This document shows, one piece after another, positions 1-11,573 of a stretch of 64,000 nt of DNA (its first letter is position 1; every line of letters begins with the position of its first letter). The position numbers were made by a program, and so were the translations under genes. The notes under the pieces were generated by a model. It was given only the letters and a program-made list of their open reading frames with translations. It was not told where the DNA came from and made no database searches. Source of the stretch: Bugula neritina (lineage: Eukaryota > Bryozoa > Gymnolaemata > Cheilostomatida > Bugulidae); NCBI GenBank assembly GCA_964035545.1, contig OZ037771.1:1612001-1676000 (forward strand), in the 5' to 3' direction.

Positions 1-176
1 TTAGATTTTGTGAATTTGAGTTTGATAGAACAAGGGGAAACACAACTTCTTAAACATGAATTGCCAATATTTTTTTATTTTGAATGTATTGCAGTGAAAT
101 AAAAGTGATGTTAAAAGTTTATTAATCTTTTAGAAAGTTCATAACTCTAACTATATAAAACCAAAAGCTTTATAAG

Positions 177-208
177 GCTATTTATAGCTTTATAAAGCTA
201 TAAATAGC
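177..208. repeat. Perfect 32-bp AT-rich palindrome
   Basis: Reading outward from the centre at 192/193, both arms match perfectly over 16 bp, built on alternating 'ctataaatag' and 'gctttataaag' words. Further degenerate copies of the same words continue to about 230. It can form a cruciform or hairpin. It lies in an intron of the left-edge MARC-like gene. No function is evident. Confidence 0.7.
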
Positions 209-454
209 TTTATAAAGTTATAAATAGCTTATGTCAAGTGTCTTGGAACAGCCAGTCTATAGTTCCATAGTTTAGTTTAAACTCAAATATTACACAGGAA
301 GAATATTTTCTAAAGCCTACTCATCGTTAAGCTTATTAAAAAGCTCAAGATTTTAAATATTTTCTGAGCAGTTTACATCAGCTAATATTGTCAACGGCTA
401 ATAGAACACAAGTACAAACATATATCATTGACAAATAGTGCATGCATTCTGTAG

Positions 455-1114
455 GATTCTTGGCGTGAGATTTGCGTAGGACCAGATGCTGTTCTGTACA
501 ACTCGCGGGCGTGTCCAAGATGTCCCATGATTTATGTTGACTACAATAACCACAAGATGAGAGATAACAAGGAACCAATGACAACTCTTCTCAGGTAAGT
601 TACAGCTGAGCAACCAATGGCAATGCTCGATAAAAGCAGTCAAACTCTCTAACTAGTAACATGAAATTATTGAGCATTAACGACAATTGAAATATCTTTT
701 ATATCAGTGATGTAAACAAACCTCATAATTTAATGTGCAATTTATAATCTTATCAGCCAGTAACAGATTTTCTAAATGAGTAAATCCACAATATACATAA
801 AACTAATAAGCAAACCATGCCTTATAATAACCCTAATAGTGTTGAAATAGTTCTACTAGTACTAATAGTACCAATAATCCTAATAGTCTTAGAGTAGTAC
901 TTCTAGTACTGCTAGTACTAATAGTCATGATAGTCTAGTTAGTACTACTAGTACCAATAGTCCTAAAAGCTATTAGCATATTACTCTTAGATATCGCAGA
1001 GGGACTGTGAAGAAGGACAAAAGCAAGACTGTATTTGGAATCAATGTTACTCTGATTAAACATGGCCGAATTTCTGTCGGAGATAAATTCGTAGCTGCTT
1101 ATGCTACAGCATAG
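455..1114 (+). CDS. MARC-like MOSC-domain protein, 3' end only (last two exons)
   Basis: This is the C-terminal end of a mitochondrial amidoxime-reducing-component-like protein whose earlier exons lie left of the window. Exon A (455-594) follows 'tgtag' and ends before 'gtaagt'; it encodes ...RACPRCPMIYVDYN...KEPMTTLLR. Exon B (991-1114) follows 'ctcttag' and encodes RYRRGTVKKDKSKTVFGINV...VGDKFVAAYATA, then TAG. Exon A is exactly as long (140 nt) and in the same phase as exon 5 of the complete MARC gene at 3028-5386. About 20 of 47 residues are identical, including the CxRC motif that in MARC/MOSC enzymes holds the Mo-binding cysteine. The two are therefore tandem paralogues. Both exons are open and correctly spliced, so I infer a functional gene, but the N-terminal half cannot be seen. 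Confidence 0.85.
830..970. repeat. Degenerate TAGTACTAATAGT minisatellite
   Basis: The words 'tagtacta', 'ctagtact' and 'aatagtcct' recur irregularly through the intron between the two visible exons of the left-edge MARC-like gene. The array stops about 20 bp before the acceptor of the last exon. It is noncoding. Confidence 0.6.
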
Positions 1115-3027
1115 AAAGACATGGTAACACTGTATGGATAGGTAAACCAGTAGATATACAGATACCTACACATGTCTACAGGTGTCTGCAGGTGTCTGCA
1201 GGTGTCTGCAGTTACTTTACATGTTTAGCTCAAACATATAATTGAAAGTCACCCATATGGAACTTTGTGATTTTTGCTTTGATAGAAAAGCCCCACAAAA
1301 AGTTACACAATTACTTAAACATTGATAGCTTATATAATTATTCTTTTTATTTTGAGTGTATTTTATTTAGTTTAATTTCTTTCAGAAAATTTAAATCTGT
1401 ATTTTTGAAGTGATATCCTAAAGTTTTTTCAAGCATATGAAAGCTCATTAATTATTTTCATCAAGTTTTAACTTGACACATGCTGCTTCGGATTCAGAGC
1501 ATGCTGTCTAAATGCCTAATCTAGTCTAGTTTTTGTAAACATAAAATTCAAACATTACAACTGTTACTTTCACAACTTTAATTTTTCTATCTTGAAACTT
1601 TCTGATATCTGCAAAATATTATACAGTATGCAACACTTATCTTATTCAACTGTCTCTTATTATATTATGCAACTGTCTGCAATTGAAATGTTCAACTATC
1701 TGTGTAGATTTAAGTAACCAACGTCTAGAGATCACTTTACCTGAATGCTAACAGAAGAGCCATTACAATGTTATATCTAGCTTACTGTATGCAAACTGTA
1801 CACACCCTAATAAGATGACCTCACGTGTCTATAGCAACTATATACAGTCTAGTTAACACTATGAGTAAGAGTATTTGCATCATTATTCTAATATACACTT
1901 TATTTTAAAATAATTATATGTAACACAGTGCTACATATGGGTTGGGAGCTAATACTTAGCTGCATTGACTCTTAGACTCCTGACAGTGCACAGTTGGGGT
2001 GGGATGGGGCTCCCCCACTAGTTGTTAGCCCTTATTGCTGAGCTATCTTGCAATAGCTGCAGGCTTTCATCAGTTAGAAAAGCTTCAGACAGGTGTAGCT
2101 AGCATTTGTGTTCTACTTTCTATAATTTAAAGTTTAAACTCATAATAGTAAGTAAAAAGAAATGTAAGTGAATAGTATGTAAACGCTTCTCTCCTTCATT
2201 TCCTTTCTTTGTGACTAGCTATTGATATGATGACATGCATTACAATGATGGTAATCAGTGTTTGTTCTCAGGACTACTGGAGCACCCAGTTAACCTAACT
2301 ATTAATAAACAACTGTAACTACATACTTGTTGTATAAATAGCTGTCTCCTTGTTACCTGGAAGCATTTATCACCTGTACCTTGTTATGTTGCCTAAAATA
2401 GTTCATCACGTGATGGCTGGCTTATTGGAAAATTCCACTGGCCTTGTTGATAAGGTGAACAGCAGTATTATGAACCAATTTCATACTCTCAAAGGCGCTG
2501 GCCCCATAGCTGAAAAGCTAGAAATAAAATTAATATCTGTTAGTTAGGCAGCTTGCATCAACGTTTATGTTATACATTTTCACCAGTGTAAAGGTTCATT
2601 AATAAGCCTAGATAATTGATGTTTTATAATTATTTTGAAAACATTTTATCATAGGATGTGCTTATATTTTGTACAGAATGTATTTCTGTTTTGCATAGAG
2701 CGCATTTAAATTTTGTATAGATTGTATTTATATTTTATATAAAATGTATTCACATTTTGGATGAAATGATTATTACCCAATGTGTCTCTTAATCTTATAG
2801 GCTAAAAAGTAGACTGTATGTTTTGAGCTGACCAATCACCATCTTTTTATAGCATGTTGTCAATTCACTGATATAAATGTGTGGGAGTAGGTGTTAGGCT
2901 ATCACTATTGCGTTGGCTATAGGTCATTTATGAACCAATTCCAAGTCAACTATTAAGAACCAAAGCGTAAAGTGGCATTTTTCTCGAAACAGAGGAACTT
3001 TCTAGAAGTTATTTTACGGCAGCAGTA
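1115..3027. other. Intergenic region between the two MARC paralogues, with a short GTGTCTGCAG array
   Basis: No conserved coding exon was found. At about 1175-1212 the 10-bp word 'gtgtctgcag' is repeated 3-4 times. A 65-codon open frame at 2350-2547 has no recognisable motif or splice context and was not called. The last 200 bp contain the putative promoter of the downstream MARC gene. Confidence 0.5.
2832..2878 (+). promoter_or_regulatory. Putative core promoter of MARC gene (CCAAT and TATA-like boxes)
   Basis: A CCAAT motif at 2832-2836 is followed by the TATA-like 'atataaat' at 2871-2878, about 150 bp before the ATG at 3028. The spacing suits a short 5' UTR. Motif-based only. Confidence 0.3.
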
Positions 3028-5386
3028 ATGGATTCAGGGTCAAGGAGTTTAATGACAGCAGCAGCAGCAACACTACTGTTTATTCCTGTGATGTTTTACA
3101 TGCTTCAAAGGAAGAGAAAGTCAGCAATGAAGGCCGTAGCAAAAGTTGAGAAGATTCTGGTGTATCCCATTAAATCTTGTCCTCCATTGGTAGTTGATCA
3201 AGCTGAGTGTACACCAATAGGAATGAAGTACCGCAAGGCTCGCGACCGGTAAGTTCTGATTCTTTATGGGGGAGGAATTCGGGAGAGAGCAATGTATGCA
3301 TAGATTCACTTCGAGTAAAGCTATAGGATGGTGAGAGAATTAAAACTAAATTTTAAAGCAAAACACATTGTCAACTATATAGCTTTGTCTATTTTACAAT
3401 AGAATGCTCGAACATGATCTCCTAAGTGTATGCCTCAGGCTTTAAAAGATGTTAGAGCATGGTCTACCAACTTCCAGGCAGTTCATGCTGGTGAAGAAGG
3501 GAAGTTATGAAAGAATGGGACTTAAAAACAACATCTCTCTGAATAATATCTCACTGACGTATGATGAGAAGACAGATTGTTTGAATTTAAAAGCTACCGG
3601 AATGGCAACTACGTTAACTGTACCACTGGGCTTTCCCAACTATGATCCTAGCCAGGTTAAAGCTGTTATGTAAGACATACTCAATATCACGGCTACTCAT
3701 ACAAAGAGATAAGGTACATTGTAAACAATCAATCCTGCATCTCATGCTAAGCTGTTAAGGTGAATGGAATTTATACATAAATTCAAAGTTTTTTTATCCG
3801 TTGTGAAGAGGAAATATCTTGTATAAAAGCAATACCTTTTCCATATTTATTTAAGTAATGCAAGTATTTTAGAAAAATTAATGTGCATTACAATATATAA
3901 CTTGCCTATATTGTTTTTTTTAGCTCATTATCTGTAAACAATTCTAAAGCTGATGTTGGAAAATTGTTTAATAATGAAATACAAATAGATATCAGATAGT
4001 ACACTGGAAGTATTGCAAAAGAATACTTCTTCTCTTTTAACCTTTCCTTGGCTGAATCTTCCTCCACATGGAGCAAGTGCTAGCAAGTGCTACATGCTTG
4101 TTTACATCTTTTATTCTGGCAGGTGGTTTGATGGAAAAGGGAAGAAGTTTGTTGAAGCAGGTAAAGATGCCTCGAATTGGTTTTCTAAATATTTGAATAA
4201 AGAGGCGCTTTTAGTGACCACCCATCCTGACCTCATGTCAGAAGTAAATCCTCAGCTAACTTATTCAGAAACCGCAAGAGTTGAGAGACACAAAGGAACA
4301 AGAGTAAGATACTGTAGAGCTCCACATGGTATCTACTGTATATATTTAGATATTGTGTATTAAAAGAATTTTAACTAATGTATGTATGTATCCCACAACT
4401 ATGTCTATACTTATCATAGTGCCATGTTATCATGGGTACAAAAGCACACTTGCCATGACTGGTGATATGTTGTTTAATGTAGTTTTCATACAACAGGTCA
4501 CATTTGAAGGAACACACCCATATCTTCTCATCAGCCAAAACTCCATTGACGACCTCAACACTAGAATTTCCGAGCATGTAACCAACGACTCCTTCAGGGG
4601 AAATATTGTGCTTTCAGGGAGTGCAGAACTGACCCCCCTCCACGCTTATGAAGAGGCAAACAACTTTACTGTTTCCTGTCTTCTAAAGCTGAAATGTTAC
4701 AAACCTAAATAAACCCATAGTCATGGTGACAGGTGTTGATAGGTGTCTGTTTGTGTGTCCGCTTGTGCAGTATTTGGGTGAAAATAATTGCACAGTAGGC
4801 CTTTAGATATAAACATAGTGTGTATGATGATATGAAATGATTGAGGAAAATGGTAACCATATGTATTTGATTAAAGATTGGTTATGTAAGCTGCTACCTA
4901 GACATGTTGTGTATGCTATACTTACTTCCTACAACTACCGGTGAAAGCAAAGTTTTCTTATTTTGTTGCAGGAAAACTGGAAAAGAATAAGAATTGGAGC
5001 TGAGGCAATGATGCATATAGAGAAGCCGTGTTCAAGGTGTCCCACTATCCAAATTGACTTTGAGAAGCTTGAGCTACGAAAGAACAAGGAGCCAACAACC
5101 ACACTGCTTCGGTGAACCTGATTTAGCCTAGTTTTGTCGTCATCTTCATGTCAACATCGCTATATATATAATACTGAGATATTTATTGAACTATACATAC
5201 TGTGTGTTATCTGTATACTACACAAGGACACCTCATGTGGCAGAAAACTATATTATTGTCGTATATTTCAGGTACCACCGTGGGACGAGAGGGAAGGATA
5301 AATACACTCCTGTCTTTGGAGTTAACTGCTCTTTGATCCAAGAGGGAGTAGTATCTGTTGGTGATTTAATTTCTGTTACGTACTAA
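3028..5386 (+). CDS. MTARC-like: MOSC-domain amidoxime-reducing-component homologue (MARC), complete, 6 exons
   Basis: MARC enzymes are outer-mitochondrial-membrane molybdenum cofactor proteins that reduce N-hydroxylated compounds with cytochrome b5. Exons: 3028-3248, 3478-3669, 4123-4303, 4497-4655, 4972-5111, 5272-5386. They join in phase to 335 codons plus stop, close to the length of human MARC1. Residues about 9-26 are a hydrophobic anchor (TAAAATLLFIPVMFYM) followed by basic RKRK, as in the N-anchored family. The MOSC N-terminal barrel begins with ILVYPIKSC, and the cofactor-binding core follows. CSRCPTIQID (exon 5) carries the cysteine expected to bind Mo, and VFGVN..LIQEGVVSVGD closes the domain. 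Intron 4 must use a GC donor (GAG|GCAAAC at 4656) to keep the conserved alignment and phase. This gene is the tandem paralogue of 455-1114. Family assignment is sure; substrate is not. Confidence 0.93.
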
Positions 5387-5755
5387 TAATTCGAGGGAAT
5401 ATTCACTGGTAGACATTTGCTCATTACCTAGAGAAGCATGTCGTGATTTTGCATATAAAATACAGTCAGCTTATAATAATTAGGAAATCTTTGATGACCA
5501 ATAGTTACTTGTGTACCTTGAATATTTGAGGGCATATTGTAAGCTTATTTTGGATGCATTGTAAACCAATGCATGCATACTATAGGTAAAGTAACTCCTA
5601 CTTAGCCTGTATACTATATATACATTATTCTTATTCTTACACATAATTTCCTGAATGTTACATTTATTATAATAACCCTGTAGAATAATCTGACTGCTAC
5701 TACCAGACTGTGTTTGCGCTGCTAAAGTTGACAGATGAATAATATTGATGAAAAA

Positions 5756-5769
5756 AATAAAGTTTTATT
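5756..5769. terminator. Back-to-back polyadenylation signals for MARC (+) and FAM114A (-)
   Basis: AATAAA on the + strand at 5756-5761 lies 370 nt after the MARC stop. On the - strand AATAAA reads from 5769 to 5764 (plus-strand tttatt), 275 nt after the FAM114A stop at 6044. The two hexamers are two bases apart on opposite strands, so the two 3' ends should overlap. Confidence 0.6.
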
Positions 5770-6043
5770 TTTAATTAAATAATAAGAGCATGAAATGTGT
5801 GGCCATACAAATTTGTGATTTAAGTACAAGAAATGTACACGAAGCTTAGCTCAGAAATGTTATAACATCTACACATACTGAGTGAGTGTGCTTCAAGAAC
5901 TCAAAGGCCTGAGGAATTCTCTTTTCATAAACGCTGATAACCGCCATTAACCAACAATAAGCAAAACCGCTACCCAGTGAATAAATACATCCAATGATGT
6001 CCAGCATATCAAGTGATGTAAGTAAAAACAGCTGTAACAAAGA

Positions 6044-9000
6044 CTAGGTGACGGCCATGATACATTTCTTCATAACGGGTAGAAGTAGTTTGAAAGCATC
6101 TCTGACGTAGCTGCTGCTGTTGCTGGCCTCCAGGAAGATGTTAGTAATCATCGGGTTGATAGAGTCCGGGTCTTCGGAGTCGTCTGCTGCTGTGTTGAGG
6201 CAATCGTTGTACAGACGTGACTGGATGGAGATCTCATTGGTGACTAGTCTCAATATACTGCAAATAAATGTTAGACATCAAGTTATCTTCTCAAATATTG
6301 CTCAGTATAACTCTTTGATACTGTGAGGACAGATATGAACGTTGAAGCAATGTTATACACGCATATAAATATATCTATTAAATTGATTGGTATTCTTGCC
6401 AGCTTTCTGTTACACTAGTCTTACATATAATAAAAAAGAAACATTAAAGAGATGTGATTGGTTGAATCACAGTTTATTGTGATCAAATATTATGGAGGTA
6501 AAAACTCTGAAGAAGCTATTCAAAGGTATTTATTTGTTCTGCTGGCATGTCTTGGCATACCATAACTCCTGGTGAGAGATGATGAGAGATAACGAGGGAA
6601 TTGCAGGATTACAAGAGAGATTTGGTGTATATACTATATAGAGCACGAACCTGATGAAAGAATCGCTAACAGCATCAATGTCTATGCCTGACTCTTGTGC
6701 TGAAGGTAATAAAAGAAGTTCACCAGATTTATGGCAAAGTTCTATTGTAGCTGAAGAGATCTCAGCAAATGAATTCAAAGCCTCATTGTGAATATCATGA
6801 CCTTCAATCTGCAATGTGACGCAGTATTACTACAATAATATATACAGTATATCTTATAATGTAACACAGTAATACTACAATAATATATACAGTATATCTT
6901 ATAATGTAACACAGTAATACTACAATAATATATACAGTATATCTTATAACGTAAAGCAGTAGTACTACAATAATATATACAGTATATCTTATAATGTAAC
7001 ACAGTAATACTACAATAATATATACAGTATATCTTATAATGTGACGCAGTATTACTACAATAATATATACAATATATCTTATGACGTAACGCAGTAATAC
7101 TACAATAATATATACAGTATATCTTATGACGTAACGCAGTAATACTACAATAATATATACAGTATATCTTATAATGTAACGCAGTATTACTACAATAATA
7201 TATACAGTATATCTTATAACGTAACACAGTAATACTACAATAATATATACAGTATATCTTATAACGTAAAGCAGTATTACTACAACAATATATACAGTAT
7301 ATCTTATAATGTTATATTATGATCATATATTACATCTATATGCTTTTGGAGACCACAAAAATTGGAAGCTTTTTTTACAGATTCTGCAAAATCCCAAGGC
7401 TGCCATTGAGTTTGAATACAAGAGTAATCCCCAATTTGTGGGAACATTTGGATACATCTACTAGTCAGTCTACCAATATTATCCTAAAACCTGAGACTAG
7501 AAATGAGCGCCAGCTCCATGCGACAGCAAAGCACAGATATAGTCTGTGTTCACTGAACCTAAGGCTACACTAGGTTACGGGTGGCTCAACTCACCCGCTC
7601 TCCTGCGTCTTGCCGTTGTTGACAATCTGTCAACCAATTTCGAGCTTTCTGTTGCGCCTCCGTCAGCCTTGCATGCTTTACTGGCAGCGAAAGTTTTTGA
7701 GTGAAATTTTCTATTCCGGCTGGGAAATCATGTTCCTCTTCACATTCTGTTACACACATATACGAGATATAGTCTAGTTGTGTTTATGGATATGATACTT
7801 TAACATATAGTTATAAAGAGATCAAGTTAAAGAAAAACATTCTTATACCAAAAAGAAGCAGGCAGAGTCTAGCGGGTCGAGGTATGACAGACACTGTTAG
7901 ACTGAAGGTCCTCTGTAGGCCATTGATGATGTCATAATTACTCTTGAGCTACTCTGAAAGTTCTCAAGCTATGATGGCAAACAGTTTGAGGTGCAACAGG
8001 GCGTCCCCTACCTTTTCAATCAAATCGCAACTATCAACAAACATTTCTTTAGATTTGCCAAGAACCTCTACTGGCAGCAAAGAATTGAAATCCTGATGAC
8101 CCTAAATCGATTGACAGCATCTCCTCTACTAAAGTTACTTGCCACATCACATACCTTCATCTGAGTCGTATATCTGTGAGAATTTTTCAGCCAAAGAGTC
8201 GAATGTAGTTTGAAGGTCGTCTCCGGGGTCACCTTCAAGGTCGTCTGAGTGAGTGAGAGAGTTGACGCAGGTCACTGAGAGAAGCTCCAGAGCCTCTAAA
8301 CTAGCCAGACCTGAGAAGCAACACACAGGAAGTACAAAAGAGTGTCTACCGATCAGATGCATAGTTTAGTCCTAATAACCTCACAGCAGCGTACTTTTTA
8401 TTCTGAATACAACTTTAACTAAAACATAATAGGAGTTGCATTCTCAGTCTGAGTCAAGACGTAGATTGCTGGCATAAAATCTCCTCTTAAGAAATAAAGA
8501 GTGAGGAGTGAAAATTTCTATTAATAATAGTCAATGTTATTTTAATTTTGAAACAGTGAAATTATTTGAACATAATATTATATCATTACTTATGAGTGTG
8601 ATGGAGAAGTACAAATTTTACCTTCATTATTTTTTGTTCAACTACAATTTAATAGAAGAAAAGACAAATCCCAACGAACTTGAACAAAGTTTAATAAAAC
8701 ATGTTGCTTGATTAAGCAACGTTTAAACCACGCACGCACGCAGAGCATACCGTGATGTTGGTCAAACAGTGTACTATAAACAACTAGTGGCTGTGCATTG
8801 CTCTCTTCAGCTGTTCGCCTTTCACTCTCTGCTTTAGCTTCTCTTAGCATCTGTGGAGATCAATGAAGATAGTGAGTTTACATCAGAGCTGAATAAATCA
8901 GTCATTGCTAATTGATTAAAGCATTTTGATAGAAATTAACTGCATAAAATTGGGCTATTAAACTATAGCCTTAGTTCTTATAATAAACAATACAGACCTG

Positions 9001-11573
9001 AGAGAGGTTGGTCTTTTGCCCTTTCAGAAATCCCTTAGTTTTGGCAAAACCTGGATCAGACTCTTTAATCTGTTCCATCGTCTTCTTCCCAATCGTCTCC
9101 AGCACATCCAGCCCAGAGCCGAGTATAACTTTAGTCTACAAGTTAACTGTGTGTATCAGTGGTCTTATACTATGCTAGTTTATCCTTCAACTAGAGATCA
9201 GACAAAACATTCTTTATATTTATAGAGGTTATAAAATATTCATATTGCAGAAAAATCAGCTACATTTAACCTTCAGAGTGTAAAGGTGTTTTATAATGTG
9301 AATAGTATACTCTACCTTAGATTGCAGTTGATCTGTAATGCCTGACACGCCCCAACTGCTAAACCAATCAGAGCTGGCCTCTTTATTTACCTCCTTGCCT
9401 ACAGTAGAGCAGATAATAATTATAATATGATAGCTATATATACATAAGAGTAACTAAACTAACTTGATGTTTATACTATGCCGTTCTAGCAAATTCTACT
9501 CACTGAAAACACAATAACTGGTACATGCCGTGCAGCGAATTGACACATTTGTAAGAATATAAACATAACTATGATAGCTGTAAGTCCAAGCACCATCAAT
9601 ACTAAATAATACAGGCAATAATGAAACCACACAGTACAGTTGCACCTACTGGAATCATCCCCTCCTTCATTAGTAGCTCCGTCAGTTGGAGGATCCGGGC
9701 TAGAGAGTTGCGCTGCCTGATCTTTCTGAATAACCTGCTCCCCTTCATCAGGTTCTTTCACAAACTTAGACAGATCTTCATCAAGTTGGTGAGGTGGGGG
9801 AGCGCCAACAGACGCCTCGAACGTCTCTACGACTGTATGCATTCCTTCACTAACTTGACCTAAATAAGAAATTATCGCAGAGTGTGTTGAATCATAACGC
9901 TGAAGTGTAGATTTATATTGTTTGACAATCTGGTACTTATAGACTGTAGTGTTTACCTGTAAATGTTTGTATGCTGGAAGTAGCTGTGCTAAGTAGGCTT
10001 GAACCCCACGACCCCCATGACCCCCAGCCTGATGACTGCTGCTTCTACAACAGGATATTACATAATTAGAGACACCCAGAATAGAAATATCAATAGTTTA
10101 GCATGTCTGCTCACACAGAACTCGTACAAAGCAAAAATAATAACAATAAATCCAGTAGGCTAATGATAAAAAGCCTGATGGATTGATTTAAAGGTAAGAA
10201 GTATAGTAATTGCACCTTTTAAACTTTTTAGAAATATAACAGAAAAGGTTAGTTAAAAACAAGTAACATTAAACAACAAAAGTTGTATACCTTATAGTAA
10301 AATTACAGTACCTTTTCACCGGCCAATGCAAGTTTTTCTAGAATACTCTGTTCCTTGTCATGTTGATGACTAGTTACGTCTGCAGCAGATGAGTTTGCAG
10401 CAGACTCGTCTGCAGACGACTCATCAGCTGATTTAGAGAAGCTCTCTCTTGTTTCATTTGAAGTGACAGCCGAAACTTTGTCTGCCAATTGTCCTTTTTC
10501 ATCTGACTTATCTGCAGATTGTCCTTTTTCATCTGACTTATCTGTAGACTTCCTCTGTTCATTTAAGGTTTCGCCAGATTGACCTCCTTCACCTGCAGAT
10601 TGATTCTCTTCATCAATATTACTTACAGATTGACTTTCTTCTTCAATATTTTCTGCAGATTGTTCTAAAAGCTTTGCGGCTGCAGCGTCATGTTCCGTGA
10701 CTTCAACATTAGTATGACTCATCTCAGAAGTATCATCTGATTGGCCAGTGTTGTGGTCCTGACTCACCACAGCTGGCTCATCTGATTGGCTCTTTGTTTC
10801 AGACACTGTGGGTGACTGAGTCATGTTAACTGAGTCAGCTGCTAGTTGACTGTCACAGCTTTCTGATATAATGATGCCTGCTGCTTCCTTTGAACTTTCA
10901 GGTTCTTCCTCTCTTGGTTCTCTAGACTCTCCCTTAGAAGTCAATATGCTTACATCCTTTTCTCCTACACCAGGTAACATAGCATCACCTTTTGCAATAT
11001 CCTCTTTCTCCTCAGTACCACGTTTACCCTTTTTTTTGTTTTTCTGTTTCTTAGATTTAGTTTTTGAATCTCCGGCACTTGAACTCTGAGAGCTGTTACC
11101 TTTGGATTCACTAATGGCTTCAGCTGAGGCTACTTTCTTGTCCTTCATCTGTAGAAAAAAATTTATAGTTCAAAATTAGACGTCAATGACATTGGCAGCT
11201 TAGTCTTGGGGAAAGAAAACTTATTTCAAAATAAAAAAATCCAAAATCTAAGAAATATGACACCTATTTTTAAGCGAACCTACTTTGGAGGTCTTCTCTT
11301 GAGTTTCAACTTTTTTGTTGACATTTTTAACATCCTCTTCTACAAAATAGTTAGACTCGGATACAAAAAACCAGTCACAATAAAAAAATATAAATGAAGT
11401 TATTAAAAATAAAATCTGTAACAGTACTTGTAACAAGTTTCTTTCATATATCTTGAGCTTCAAAGAATGTGTAAAATATTAGTAGAAACAAATCTCTTAC
11501 TTGGTAGAGTACCTGCAGACACTGCTCCCTCTCCTTCGTCTGCACTAAGGAAATCTTCATCTGAATCCGACAT
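6044..11573 (-). CDS. FAM114A: FAM114A (NOXP20) family protein, complete, 12 exons
   Basis: Exons from 5' to 3': 11573-11501, 11339-11284, 11148-10312, 10044-9957, 9859-9650, 9398-9316, 9135-8998, 8850-8751, 8310-8155, 7746-7595, 6808-6651, 6257-6044. All junctions are in phase and give 754 aa. The start MSDSDEDFLSADEG resembles the short acidic N-terminus of the family. Exon 3 (279 codons) is a low-complexity charged region with a lysine-rich tract and a repeat of KSDEKGQ(S/L)ADK. The conserved part starts with GWGSWGSWG (about 328-336) and SSWGVSGI. It continues with GLDVLETIGKKTMEQIKESD, MLREAKAESERR, GLASLEALELLS and the C-terminal NPMITNIFLEASNSSSYVRD and AFKLLLP. Human relatives are about 505-565 aa, so the length excess is exon 3. 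Vertebrate members are reported as Golgi/vesicle-associated; I infer the same here. It is convergent with MARC and divergent from ZMAT2. Confidence 0.93.
6811..7312. repeat. 45-bp tandem repeat, about 11 copies, in FAM114A intron 10
   Basis: The unit (for example starting 'gtaacacagtaatactacaa' and ending 'cagtatatcttataat') is 45 bp and highly homogeneous. Because 45 is a multiple of three, it gives a spurious 150-aa open frame on the - strand. The array ends immediately at the 3' splice site of exon 11 (acceptor 6809-6810). Each unit read on the - strand contains 'attattgtag', an acceptor-like word. Confidence 0.9.

Noticed and set aside
2350-2547. 65-codon + strand frame between the MARC paralogues
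   Set aside because: No family motif; short enough to occur by chance.
6775-7227. 150-codon - strand frame with YKIYCIYYCSI repeats
   Set aside because: Produced by the 45-bp noncoding intron array, whose unit is a multiple of three.
8012-8092. Open - strand segment between FAM114A exons 9 and 10 (QDFNSLLPVEVLGKSKEMFV) with acceptor- and donor-like ends
   Set aside because: Its phase is incompatible with exon 9 (one base left over) and leads to a stop, whereas exon 9 joins exon 10 (7746) perfectly.
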